64,000 nucleotides of DNA from VRUE01 sp963745915 (GTDB lineage Bacteria > Actinomycetota > Thermoleophilia > Solirubrobacterales > 70-9), in NCBI GenBank assembly GCA_963745915.1, contig CAVUZA010000002.1:1364001-1428000 (forward strand), in the 5' to 3' direction. The translations under genes were made by a program, and so were the position numbers. The notes below the pieces were generated by a model. The model ran no database searches, had not been told where the DNA came from, and saw nothing but the letters and a program-made list of their open reading frames with translations. This document shows positions 20,287 to 29,803 of this stretch, in pieces. Each line of letters begins with the position of its first letter. The stretch's first letter is position 1.

Positions 20287-20345
20287 ACGGGTAATAGCAG
20301 GGCGAGCTATTCTGGTCCCCCCGGAGAACTCAGCGAGGAGATGGC

Positions 20346-20771
20346 ATGAGCAAGACCAAGACCGACCAGGCCGCCGACCTTTACTCGACCGCGCGCGAGA
20401 ACCCCTACGTCCAGCGCCTGATCGAAGACGAAGAGCTGCGCGACAGCCTGAGGAAGGCCTTCGAGGCGGCCCGGGGCGCCTACGGCCGGGCGACCAGCAA
20501 CGGCAAGGGCACGGTCAAGGCCGTGACCAGCGACAAGAAGGTGCAGAAGGACCTCAGCGCCGCCGCCGACAACCTGCGCGAGGCCTCCGAGCGGCTGCGG
20601 GCGCCGAAGAAGCGCAAGAGCCGCCTCGGCCGCATCGTGCTGCTGGCGATCGTCGGCGCCATCATCGCCCTGATCGTCAGCGAGGACGCGCGCAAGACCG
20701 TGCTCGACACCCTCTTCGGTGCCGAGGAGGAGTTCGAGTACACGAGCACCACCAGCATCAACGGCAGCTGA
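20346..20771 (+). CDS. Small single-span membrane protein of unknown function
   Basis: This 141-residue protein has a charged helical N-terminal region (about 1-95, with LREASERLRAPKKRKS just before the membrane) and one hydrophobic span IVLLAIVGAIIALIV, then a short acidic tail. It has a clear ribosome binding site, GAGGAG, at 20335-20340. No enzymatic motif is visible. It may be a membrane-anchored scaffold or stress protein; the function is unknown. Confidence 0.7.
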   Translation: MSKTKTDQAADLYSTARENPYVQRLIEDEELRDSLRKAFEAARGAYGRATSNGKGTVKAVTSDKKVQKDLSAAADNLREASERLRAPKKRKSRLGRIVLLAIVGAIIALIVSEDARKTVLDTLFGAEEEFEYTSTTSINGS

Positions 20772-20820
20772 CGGGGCGCCCCGGGGGCGCATCGCCCGCC
20801 GCACTCCATAGACTGACTCC

Positions 20821-21429
20821 ATGGAGGCGGCGACAAAGCAGCGCGAGCTGAGCGGCGAGAAGGCGCAGCGCATCGTCGATGCGATGCGCGAGAGCGTCGC
20901 CAAGCGCGGCGCCGCCGGCTCGACCTTCGAGCACGTCGCCCGCGAGGCGGGGGTCAGCCGCGGCCTGCTGCACTACTACTTCGGGACCAAGGAGCGGCTG
21001 CTGGTCGAGGTCGTCCGCCGCGACGCCGAGATCCGCATCGCCCGCCTCGACGAGCCGCTGGGCAAGGCGGAGACCGTCGACGACGTGATCGGCGTCCTCG
21101 TCGACAGCCTCACCGACATGATCGAGAACGAGCCCGGCTTCTTCCTCCTCCTCTACGAGCTGTTCAGCGCCGGCCGCCGCAACCCGGAGATCCAGCACGA
21201 GGTCGGCCAGCTCTTCGAGCGCACCCGCTCCCACGTCGCTGACGTGCTGCGGGCTAAGGAGAGCGAGGGCGTGCTCAAGCTCCGCCACGAGGCGGAGGAG
21301 ATCGTCTCCTACCTCTTCGCGATCGCCGACGGCTTCGCCCTGCAGGCGCTCTCCGACACCGAGCGCGACATCAGCGGCGGCCTCGCCGTCGCCACCGCCG
21401 CCGGCCGTTACCTGCTCGTCGCCGAGTGA
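20821..21429 (+). CDS. TetR family transcriptional regulator
   Basis: This 202-residue repressor has a TetR helix-turn-helix at about 18-65 (STFEHVAREAGVSRGLLHYYFGTKERLL) and a ligand-binding C-terminal domain. It is co-directional with the MMPL transporter starting 51 bases later. The palindrome TGGCTG-AC-CAGCCA lies in that gap, and the same palindrome, longer, lies upstream of the diiron-SCP2 gene at 26552-26577, so this protein plausibly controls both. Confidence 0.9.
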   Translation: MEAATKQRELSGEKAQRIVDAMRESVAKRGAAGSTFEHVAREAGVSRGLLHYYFGTKERLLVEVVRRDAEIRIARLDEPLGKAETVDDVIGVLVDSLTDMIENEPGFFLLLYELFSAGRRNPEIQHEVGQLFERTRSHVADVLRAKESEGVLKLRHEAEEIVSYLFAIADGFALQALSDTERDISGGLAVATAAGRYLLVAE

Positions 21430-21466
21430 CCTGACTCACAGACCTCGGCCCGCCGGTCCGAAAAAC

Positions 21467-21480
21467 TGGCTGACCAGCCA
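21467..21480. promoter_or_regulatory. Putative TetR operator upstream of MMPL transporter
   Basis: TGGCTG-AC-CAGCCA is a perfect inverted repeat preceded by AACTGGCTG, as in the site at 26552-26577. It ends immediately before ATG 21481, which makes the later ATG at 21493 a reasonable true start. Confidence 0.6.
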
Positions 21481-23757
21481 ATGCGGGGGTCAATGGTCAA
21501 GCTCGCCGGGTTCCTCGGCCGTCGCCGTCGCTGGGTGCTGCTCGCCTGGGTGGCGATCGTGCTCGCGGCGCTGCCGCTGGCGGCGAAACAGACCGAGCAC
21601 CTGACCGGGGGCGGCTTCGACGTTCCCGGCAGCCAGTCGCAGGCGGTCAGCGCGGCGCTGCAGGGCGACTTCGCGGCGAAGACCGGCGGCATCACCGTGC
21701 TGCTGACGGCCCAGCCCGAGGCCACGGCCGCCGCCCGCGCCGGCGCCGTCGACCGCGTCCGCCGCGCCGTCGCCGGCCTCGAGGAAGTGACCCTGCCGCC
21801 CGCCGTCGCCAGGCGCGGCGAGCTGGCGCTGCAGCGGACCGGCACGGCGCTGCTGCCGCTGAGCAGCGAACAGGCGCCGGACCGCCAGACCGACTCGGCC
21901 GTGACCCTGCGCGACGAGCTCGACCCGGGCAGCGCCAGCGCCGGGGTCACCACCTACCTCGCCGGCCAGCCGACGATCTGGGCCGGGATGCAGGAGCTCT
22001 CCAAGCAGGACCTGGCCAAGGCCGAGGCCGGCGGCTTCCCGATCGTCGCGATCATCCTGCTCGTCGTCTTCGGCTCGCTCGCCGCCGCGGCGCTGCCGCT
22101 GACCCTCGGCTTCGTCAGCGTGATCGTCACCGGCGCCCTGATCTACTTCATCTCGCTGCAGATGAGCACCTCGGTGTTCGTCACCAACATGGCCTCGATG
22201 ATCGGCATCGGGGTGGCGATCGACTACTCGCTCTTCATCCTCGCCCGCTACCGCGAGGAGCGCGCCGGGGGGCGCGACAAGGACTCCGCCCGGGCCGAGG
22301 CGCTCTCGACCTCGGGCCTCGCGGTGGCCTTCTCCGGGCTCGCCGTGATCGTCTCGCTGGCCGGCCTGTGGATGGTCGACAACCAGGCGCTGCGCTCGAT
22401 GGCGCTGGGCGCGATGACCGTCGTCGCCGTCTCGATCCTGACCGCGACGACGCTGCTGCCGGCGCTGATCGCGATGCTCGGCGACCGGGTCCTGCCGGGC
22501 GGCGTTGTGGCGAAGGCGCTGAGTTGGGTCAGAAAGGCATTCCAGGGTCGAACCGCCACCCCCGGACGCGGGAGCGAGAGCCTGTCCATCTCTGATTCCT
22601 CAGGCTCTCGCGGGAGCGGAGGAGGTGGCGGTGGTTTCTGGGTGCGGTGGACGGAGCGGGTGATGGCCCATCCCTGGCGCGCGGTCATCGGCGTCTCGGC
22701 CGTCTTGCTCACCCTGGCGGTGCCGCTGCTCTCGATCGAGACCGGGACCCAGGCGCTGGGCCAGTTCCCCAAGGACAGCGACGTCCGGGTCGGCAACGAG
22801 TTGGCCGGCAAGCAGCTGGGCGGGGCCGCCGACCCGGTGCTGATCGCCGCCTCCTTCGACGGCTCGAAGCCCGGCCTGGGCGAGCGGGCCGCGGTGGCGG
22901 GCTTCGCGCGCACGCTCGCCGCCACGCCCGGGGTCGAGGCGGTGGCGCCGCCCAGCTACGCCGGCGACGGCGTCCTGCTGCAGGCGACGCCGAGCACGCC
23001 GAGCGAGTCCGACGCGACGATCGCCCTGGTCGAGCGGCTGCGCGACACGGTCGCGCCCGCCTCCGCCCTGGCCAGGGTCGCGACGGTCGACGTCGGCGGC
23101 GAAACGGCGCGCAGCCAGGACGCCCGCGCCCAGATCAGCGGCTCGATGTGGAAGATCGTCCTCTTCGTCCTCGCCCTCAGCTTCCTGGTCCTGATGGTGA
23201 TGCTGCGCTCGCTGCTGATCCCGCTGAAGGCGGTGCTGATGAACCTGCTCTCGATCGGGGCCGCCTTCGGCGTCCTCGTCGCGGTCTTCCAGTGGGGCTG
23301 GTTCGACAGCCTGCTCGGCTTCGAAAGCCAGGGGGCGCTGGACACGATCAACGTGCCGCTGATCTTCGCCATCGTCTTCGGCCTCTCGATGGACTACGAG
23401 GTCTTCCTCATGTCGCGGATCCGCGAGCACTACCTCGAGCACGGCGACAACGAGCGCGCCGTCGCCGAAGGGCTCTCGACCAGCGCCCGCACGATCTCCT
23501 CGGCGGCGCTGATCATGACCGCCGTCTTCGGCGTCTTCGTCCTCACCGGCGTGCCCTCGATCAAGGAGCTCGGCATGGGCTGCGCGGTGGCGATCGCCCT
23601 CGACGCGACCCTGGTGCGGCTGATCCTGGTGCCGGCGGCGATGAAGCTCTTCGGCGACTGGAACTGGTGGATGCCATCCTGGCTCGACCGCGCCCTGCCG
23701 GACCTCAGTTTCGAGGCGGGTGGGGCCACGCCGGCGCCAGAGCCCTCGACGCCTTAG
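21481..23757 (+). CDS. MMPL/RND-family transporter
   Basis: This exporter of about 755 residues has two MMPL blocks, each followed by the family signature (IGVAIDYSLFILARYREE near 242 and FGLSMDYEVFLMSRIREHY near 640). The N-terminus could be ATG 21481 or ATG 21493 (MVKLAGFLGRRRRW), because a regulator-type palindrome abuts the first ATG. A stretch at about residues 358-384 (Gly/Ser-rich, ending SGGGGGGF) is encoded by an inverted repeat and lengthens the cytoplasmic linker between the halves. It follows a TetR gene that probably regulates it. Substrate unknown. Confidence 0.92.
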   Translation: MRGSMVKLAGFLGRRRRWVLLAWVAIVLAALPLAAKQTEHLTGGGFDVPGSQSQAVSAALQGDFAAKTGGITVLLTAQPEATAAARAGAVDRVRRAVAGLEEVTLPPAVARRGELALQRTGTALLPLSSEQAPDRQTDSAVTLRDELDPGSASAGVTTYLAGQPTIWAGMQELSKQDLAKAEAGGFPIVAIILLVVFGSLAAAALPLTLGFVSVIVTGALIYFISLQMSTSVFVTNMASMIGIGVAIDYSLFILARYREERAGGRDKDSARAEALSTSGLAVAFSGLAVIVSLAGLWMVDNQALRSMALGAMTVVAVSILTATTLLPALIAMLGDRVLPGGVVAKALSWVRKAFQGRTATPGRGSESLSISDSSGSRGSGGGGGGFWVRWTERVMAHPWRAVIGVSAVLLTLAVPLLSIETGTQALGQFPKDSDVRVGNELAGKQLGGAADPVLIAASFDGSKPGLGERAAVAGFARTLAATPGVEAVAPPSYAGDGVLLQATPSTPSESDATIALVERLRDTVAPASALARVATVDVGGETARSQDARAQISGSMWKIVLFVLALSFLVLMVMLRSLLIPLKAVLMNLLSIGAAFGVLVAVFQWGWFDSLLGFESQGALDTINVPLIFAIVFGLSMDYEVFLMSRIREHYLEHGDNERAVAEGLSTSARTISSAALIMTAVFGVFVLTGVPSIKELGMGCAVAIALDATLVRLILVPAAMKLFGDWNWWMPSWLDRALPDLSFEAGGATPAPEPSTP
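22552..22632. repeat. In-frame inverted repeat within the MMPL linker
   Basis: Outer arms ACCGCCACC (22552-22560) and GGTGGCGGT (22624-22632) surround inner arms GAGAGCCTG (22576-22584) and CAGGCTCTC (22601-22609). The segment stays open in the gene frame and encodes a low-complexity Gly/Ser/Arg linker not expected in other MMPL proteins. Confidence 0.75.
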
Positions 23758-23799
23758 CGGTCGTAGTTGTTACCGGCATACGGGAACAACTACGACCGC
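23757..23799. repeat. Perfect 15-bp hairpin after the MMPL gene
   Basis: GCGGTCGTAGTTGTT (23757-23771) and AACAACTACGACCGC (23785-23799) are perfect complements around a 13-base loop. The hairpin begins at the last base of the MMPL stop codon. There is no T-tract, so it is either a mRNA-end stabiliser or one of the window's repetitive palindromes. Confidence 0.8.
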
Positions 23800-23818
23800 A
23801 AGTGAATACGCTGGATCC

Positions 23819-25225
23819 ATGAGCGACGAGATTGCTTTTGCCGGGGCAGCGAAGCAGGCCGAGATGGTTCGCGGGCGGGAGGTCTCGCCGCGGGAGCTGG
23901 TGCAGCTGTACCTGGACCGGATCGGGCGGCTCGGGCCGCAGCTGAATGCCTTCCGCGTCGTTCTCGCCGAGCGGGCGCTGCTCGAGGCCGAGCAGGCCGA
24001 GGCGCGGCTGCGGGCGGGGGAGGAGCGGCCGCTGCTCGGCGTGCCGGTGGCGCTCAAGGACAACCACGGCCTGGCCGGCGAGCTGACCTGCAACGGCACC
24101 GACGCCTACCCCGACCCGGCCCCGGCCGACGACGAGATGGTGCGCCGGCTGCGCGAGGCGGGGGCGATCGTGATCGGCAAGACGCACCTGCCCGAGCTGG
24201 CGATCTGCGGCTTCACCGAGTCGGCGACCTGGGGCGTGACCCGCAACCCCTGGAACCCGCAGCGCACGCCGGGCGGCTCCAGCGGCGGCAGCGCCGCGGC
24301 GGTCGCCGCCGGCCTGGTCCCGTTCGCCTCGGCCTCCGACGGCGCCGGCTCGATTCGCATCCCGGCCGCGTCGTGCGGGCTCTTCGGGCTCAAGCCGCAG
24401 CGCGGCCGGGTCTCGCTGGCGCCCTTCGCCGAGCACTGGAACGGCCTCTCGGTCAACGGCTGCCTCAGCCGCACGGTGCGCGACACGGCGCTCTACCTCG
24501 ACGCGGTCAGCGGCGGCTCGGCCGAGCCCGGCGCGCCGCCGCCCCCGGAGCGGCCCTTCGCCGAGGCCGCGGAGACGGCGCCCGGCAAGCTGCGCGTCGC
24601 CTGGTCGACCCTGCCGCCGCGGGCGGCCGCCCCGCCCAAGGTCTCCGACGTCGCCAAGGGCGCGGTCGCCGAGACCGCCGAGCTGCTGCGCTCGCTCGGC
24701 CACGAGGTCTCCCAGATCGACCCCGAGTGGGGCGGGATCGGCAACAACAGCGTGCCGCGCTACCTGCGCGGCGCCGCCGAAGACTTCGCCGCGGTGCCCT
24801 GTCCCGAGCGGCTCGAACGCCGCACCCGCGGCTTCGCCCGCCTCGGCCAGCTGATCCCCGAGCCGCTCTTCGCCCGCGCCCGCGCCGGCGAGGCGGCCGA
24901 CGCGGCCCGCGTCAACGCGATCTTCGAGCGCTGCGACGTGCTGGTCATGCCGGTGATGGGCGGCACCGCCCTGCCGGTGCGCCGCTGGCAGGGCCGCAGC
25001 GCGCTGTGGACCGTGCTCGGCATGAGCCGCTTCTATCCCTACTGCGTGCCCTGGAACCACCTCGGCAACCCGGCGATGTCGGTCCCCGCCGGCCTCGCCG
25101 CCGACGGGATGCCGCTCGCAGTCCAGGTCATCGCCCGCCCGAACGCCGAGCCCACACTCCTCTCGCTGGCCGCCCAGCTCGAGTCCGAGCGCCCCTGGGC
25201 CCAAGCCCGCCCGCCGATCTCCTAA
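23819..25225 (+). CDS. Amidase signature family hydrolase
   Basis: This 468-residue amidase cleaves carboxamide bonds through a Ser-cisSer-Lys triad, and all three residues are visible: Lys80 in PVALKDN, Ser154 in TPGGSSGGSAA and nucleophile Ser178 in DGAGSIRIPA, with the usual 24-residue gap between the serines. It lacks other GatA context, so a catabolic amidase is more likely than the aminoacyl-tRNA enzyme. The start at 23819 follows a hairpin. Its stop overlaps the convergent diiron gene by four bases. Confidence 0.92.
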   Translation: MSDEIAFAGAAKQAEMVRGREVSPRELVQLYLDRIGRLGPQLNAFRVVLAERALLEAEQAEARLRAGEERPLLGVPVALKDNHGLAGELTCNGTDAYPDPAPADDEMVRRLREAGAIVIGKTHLPELAICGFTESATWGVTRNPWNPQRTPGGSSGGSAAAVAAGLVPFASASDGAGSIRIPAASCGLFGLKPQRGRVSLAPFAEHWNGLSVNGCLSRTVRDTALYLDAVSGGSAEPGAPPPPERPFAEAAETAPGKLRVAWSTLPPRAAAPPKVSDVAKGAVAETAELLRSLGHEVSQIDPEWGGIGNNSVPRYLRGAAEDFAAVPCPERLERRTRGFARLGQLIPEPLFARARAGEAADAARVNAIFERCDVLVMPVMGGTALPVRRWQGRSALWTVLGMSRFYPYCVPWNHLGNPAMSVPAGLAADGMPLAVQVIARPNAEPTLLSLAAQLESERPWAQARPPIS

Positions 25226-26505
25226 CCGAAGACCTTGCGCATCCGGGCGATCTCGCGCAGCCTGCCCCGCGGCCGGATGCGCCGCTGCAGGATCATCTTC
25301 AGCGGGTTGGCGTCGGGCTTCGCCTGGGCGACGAAGTCGGCCCAGCTGGCCTCGATCGTCACCGTCGGGTTGGGCGCTTCGCCCGGCTCGGCGCGGGTCG
25401 AGCCGTTGTCGATCGTCAGGTGCCAGGGGTCGGCGTCGCTGAAGCGGTACTGGTAGATGAGCGGCGAGCCGTTGGCGGCGCTCGGATCGGCGACGCGCTG
25501 GACCACGTCGAAGTAGAGCCGCTGCAGCTCGGGCGTCGCCTTCGGCGTCGCCTCGGGCGGGCCGAGGATGCCGGCCTCCATCAGCTGCACCTGGCGCGCG
25601 GCGACCTCCTCGGGCGTCGCCTCGGGGTCGAAGGGGAAGACCCCGGGGGGCATCTCCTCGGTCGGGTAGCCGATCGTGCGCCAGCGCTGGCGGATCAGTT
25701 TGAGGCCGAAGGCGAAGATGTCCTCGAGCGAGAAGCCGTAGCACTCGGTGTAGGAGCGGTCGAAGTTGGGCGGGTAGAAGACCGCCGGCCCGTAGGGCAG
25801 GACTTCGCGCAGCAGCTCGGTCACCGCGGCGCGGTTCTCCTGCCAGCCGGGGGCGTCCTCGGCGAGCAGCTCGGAGAGCACCTTGACGCCGAAGCCGATG
25901 TGGCGCTGCTCGTCGCGGGAGACGTTGGCGATCCCCTCGCTGAAGCCGGGCATCGTTTCCTCGGAGGCGAAGAAGTCCTCGATGAAGTGCTGGCCGGGCT
26001 GGGCCAGCGAGCCCTCGACGATCAGGTGGTAGAGGGTGATCGCCTGCGCGTACTTGGGCAGCGAGCGGTCCTTGCGCAGTTCCTCGGCCATCAGGTCGAG
26101 GCGGTCGAAGATGCCGCGGTAGCCCCAGTTGAGCTGCGGCAGGGTCGCCGAGAGGGTCTGCTGGACGGTCTCGCCGCCGACCCCGATCACGTCCTTGAAG
26201 AAGCGGTGGAAGAAGATCGAGTGGCGGACCTCGTCGACCTGCTGGGTGGCGAGGAAGTAGGACTGCTCCTCGGTCGGCGCCGCGGTGACGTAGGGGGCGA
26301 GGGTGTCGGCGACCCGGTCCTCGCCGTAGAAGAACATCGAGTAGATCCACATCGCCGAGCGCTGCTGGATCTCACTGAGCGCCTCCCAGCCCGCCTTGTC
26401 GGCGGAGAAGTCGATGTCCATCGCGCTCCAGTTGCCCTGCTCCCAGCGGTGGTACAGGTCCTCGTAGGTTACGTTTGCCATCAGGCTCTGCGACGCGACG
26501 CTCAT
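25222..26505 (-). CDS. Diiron R2-like oxidase fused to SCP2-like sterol/lipid carrier domain
   Basis: Residues 1 to about 320 form a ribonucleotide-reductase-R2-like four-helix diiron protein; the ligand set is visible as Glu62 (YGEDR), Glu92-x2-His95 (DEVRH), Glu164 and Glu199-x2-His202 (DEQRH). Residues from about 335 to 427 look like an SCP2 lipid-binding domain (WHLTIDNGSTR...TIEASWADF). R2-like ligand-binding oxidases act on fatty-acid-like ligands, so a fused lipid carrier could deliver substrate; that is inference. AAGGAG 5 bases before ATG 26505 fixes the start. A long palindrome at 26552-26577 lies in its promoter region. Confidence 0.85.
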   Translation of the reverse strand: MSVASQSLMANVTYEDLYHRWEQGNWSAMDIDFSADKAGWEALSEIQQRSAMWIYSMFFYGEDRVADTLAPYVTAAPTEEQSYFLATQQVDEVRHSIFFHRFFKDVIGVGGETVQQTLSATLPQLNWGYRGIFDRLDLMAEELRKDRSLPKYAQAITLYHLIVEGSLAQPGQHFIEDFFASEETMPGFSEGIANVSRDEQRHIGFGVKVLSELLAEDAPGWQENRAAVTELLREVLPYGPAVFYPPNFDRSYTECYGFSLEDIFAFGLKLIRQRWRTIGYPTEEMPPGVFPFDPEATPEEVAARQVQLMEAGILGPPEATPKATPELQRLYFDVVQRVADPSAANGSPLIYQYRFSDADPWHLTIDNGSTRAEPGEAPNPTVTIEASWADFVAQAKPDANPLKMILQRRIRPRGRLREIARMRKVFG

Positions 26506-26551
26506 CTCTCTCCTTCGTTGGTCAGGCGGGGGCTGACCGCGAAGACTACCG

Positions 26552-26577
26552 CCAAACTGGCTGGGCAGCCAGTTTGG
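26552..26577. promoter_or_regulatory. Perfect palindromic operator upstream of diiron-SCP2 gene
   Basis: CCAAACTGGCTG and CAGCCAGTTTGG are perfect 12-base arms around GG. The core ACTGGCTGnnCAGCCA repeats the site at 21467-21480 before the MMPL gene, linking the two promoters to one TetR-type regulator. Confidence 0.75.
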
Positions 26578-26616
26578 CCGCGGGCGAGGTCATCACAGAG
26601 CGTCTCCGACGCCACC

Positions 26617-26655
26617 TGATCGATTGACCCACGGATTAGGTGGTCAATCGATCAG
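26617..26655. repeat. Palindromic boundary repeat, left of DUF559 gene
   Basis: TGATCGATTGACC and GGTCAATCGATCA form a perfect 13-base stem around a 12-base loop. The TAA stop codon of the DUF559 gene lies inside the loop. A 39-base direct copy lies at 27564-27602 and shares the outer bases and loop ends. Confidence 0.85.
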
Positions 26656-27583
26656 ATGCCGCGCGAGAACGGACCCGTGCAGCGGTTTCACGCAGAATGC
26701 GCTCCACGTACCCGGGGTCGAAGGCGATCTGCCAGTGGGAGAATCTGAGGGGGCAGAGGCCGGAAGCGGTGTGGGCTTGGTCGCGTTCCAGCCCCCGTCG
26801 CTGCTGCAGTGGGGTTCGGTGGTAGCGCAGACCGTCGGCCTCGACGACGATGCCGAGCCCGGACCAGAAGAAGTCGACTTCGAAGCCGTTCACCTCGGCT
26901 TTCGTCTCCGGCACCGGCAGGCCGGCGCCGTCGGCACGCTGGCGCATCCGCTGCTCGAGGTCGGAGTCGGTGAGGCGGAAGACGAGAGGGTCCAGCAGCT
27001 TGCGCAACGGCGCCACTCCCCGCGCGCCGCGGTGCCGCATGAGCGCCTCGTGCAGCTCGTCAACCTGCACCCGGCCGAGCTTGTCGGCCTCGTTGACCGC
27101 CCGCTCCAGCCGCCTCGGGGTCAGCTCTGCCGCCGAGTCGATCAGCGTCAGGGTCGGTGAGGTGAGGGGAATGCCGTCGCAAGTGCTCAGATCCTCCTGG
27201 CGCAGCGCGGCGCGCCGGTGGACCCGGATGCGGGGCCGGCGCCGTGGGGAGGAGGTGGGAACCGAGACGACGACCACGCCGCGCGGCTCGCTGCCGAACC
27301 CCCAGAGCGCCGCCGCGCTGCCGTGGCTGAGCACCGCGGCGGGCCCGCAGGCGAGTGTGGCGGCCATCCAGCGCCCGCGCTGTCCCAGTTCCGGTCGTCC
27401 GACGGCGTAGACGCCGCGCCAGACCGGGTGCAGTCGACCGGAGGCGACCCGCCTCTCGATCCCCCTCGCCCCCATCCCCAGTTCGAGCGGTTGCCAGCGG
27501 GCGACCACGCCGTGCTGGCTTCTCACCAGCCGCCAGATCGCAGCGCTTGCCCCCTCTGCCAAGTGATCGGTTGACCCACCCAT
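26636..27583 (-). CDS. DUF559 (VSR-like nuclease fold) protein with AbiEi-type N-terminus
   Basis: The 315-residue protein has an N-terminal winged-helix region like AbiEi-type antitoxins (about 15-70), a central domain (LSHGSAAALWGFGSEP) and a C-terminal DUF559 domain related to very-short-patch-repair endonucleases. The PD-(D/E)xK-like residues are visible as Asp236 (GFEVDFFW) and Glu248/Asp250 (VVEADGLRYH). Its start codon and stop codon both lie within loops of near-identical palindromic repeats, so the gene is precisely bounded by them. Such genes occur as isolated, scattered copies in actinobacteria. Function is not established; possibilities are a selfish nuclease cassette or a toxin-antitoxin relative. 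Confidence 0.82.
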   Translation of the reverse strand: MGGSTDHLAEGASAAIWRLVRSQHGVVARWQPLELGMGARGIERRVASGRLHPVWRGVYAVGRPELGQRGRWMAATLACGPAAVLSHGSAAALWGFGSEPRGVVVVSVPTSSPRRRPRIRVHRRAALRQEDLSTCDGIPLTSPTLTLIDSAAELTPRRLERAVNEADKLGRVQVDELHEALMRHRGARGVAPLRKLLDPLVFRLTDSDLEQRMRQRADGAGLPVPETKAEVNGFEVDFFWSGLGIVVEADGLRYHRTPLQQRRGLERDQAHTASGLCPLRFSHWQIAFDPGYVERILRETAARVRSRAASDRLTT

Positions 27584-27602
27584 ACAGTGGTTAAGGGATC
27601 AG
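27564..27602. repeat. Palindromic boundary repeat, right of DUF559 gene
   Basis: TGATCGGTTGACC and GGTTAAGGGATCA are imperfect arms (10 of 13 pairs) around a 12-base loop that contains the gene's ATG. Compared with the left copy, the outer TGATCG, TTGACCCAC, GTGGT and GATCAG segments are identical. Confidence 0.8.
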
Positions 27603-27651
27603 CGGCCGATTCTCTCCCCCCGGGCCGCAGGAATTTTTGTTGGCGCAGCGG

Positions 27652-29151
<1,500 letters not shown>

Positions 29152-29198
29152 TCCCGGTGCAGCAGCCTACGGGCTCGGGCCAGCGCCGGCAATCCGGC

Positions 29199-29241
29199 GC
29201 GTTCGTCCTTTGTCGGCCTGATCCCGACAAAGGGCGAACGC
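29199..29241. repeat. 18-bp inverted repeat in the ligase/FKBP divergent promoter region
   Basis: GCGTTCGTCCTTTGTCGG (29199-29216) and CCGACAAAGGGCGAACGC (29224-29241) pair at 17 of 18 positions, the exception being a T-G wobble, around a 7-base loop. It sits between the two starts and could be an operator, but its length and stability match the window's hairpin class. Confidence 0.8.
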
Positions 29242-29257
29242 GGTAGCATGCGCGGCC

Positions 29258-29770
29258 GTGAGGAGGCTGCTGACCATGATTGCGGTCTGCGCTGCGCTGG
29301 TCGTCGCCGGCTGCGGCGGCGGGGACGACTCGACCACCGGGTCGGCGACGACCGAGCAGCAGTCCGGCTCGGCCGCCAAGTCGGGCGGCTCGGTCGACAC
29401 CAGCAAGAAGCCGCAGGTGACGGTGCCCAAGAGCGCGCCGCCGGAGCAGCTGAAGACCGAGGAAATCGTCGAAGGGACCGGCAAGGAAGCCAAGTCGGGC
29501 GACGAAGTCACGGTCCAGTACGTCGGCGTCGGCTACGAATCCGAAGAAGAATTCGACTCCTCCTGGAGCCGCAACGAACCGTTCGCCTTCAGCCTCGGCG
29601 CCGGCCAGGTGATCCCGGGCTGGGAAGCGGGCATCGAAGGGATGAAGGTCGGCGGCCGCCGCGAGCTGATCATCCCGCCCGAACTCGCCTACGGCTCAGC
29701 CGGCTCGCCCCCCGCGATCGGCCCCAACGAAACCCTGATCTTCGTCGTCGACCTGCTCGAGGTCGAATAG
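29258..29770 (+). CDS. FKBP-type peptidyl-prolyl isomerase lipoprotein
   Basis: This secreted prolyl isomerase helps fold exported proteins. It has a lipoprotein signal with lipobox LVVAGC (Cys near 23), a Ser/Thr/Gly-rich linker to about residue 60 and a C-terminal FKBP domain with GDEVTVQYVGVGYESEEEFDSS, GQVIPGWEAGIEGMKVGGRRELIIPPELAYG and a closing LIFVVDLLEVE. The length of 170 residues fits a lipid-anchored FKBP. The start is GTG. Confidence 0.93.
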   Translation: MRRLLTMIAVCAALVVAGCGGGDDSTTGSATTEQQSGSAAKSGGSVDTSKKPQVTVPKSAPPEQLKTEEIVEGTGKEAKSGDEVTVQYVGVGYESEEEFDSSWSRNEPFAFSLGAGQVIPGWEAGIEGMKVGGRRELIIPPELAYGSAGSPPAIGPNETLIFVVDLLEVE

Positions 29771-29803
29771 CGGCTGCGGCGGCCGGGGCGCGATCATTCG
29801 CGC

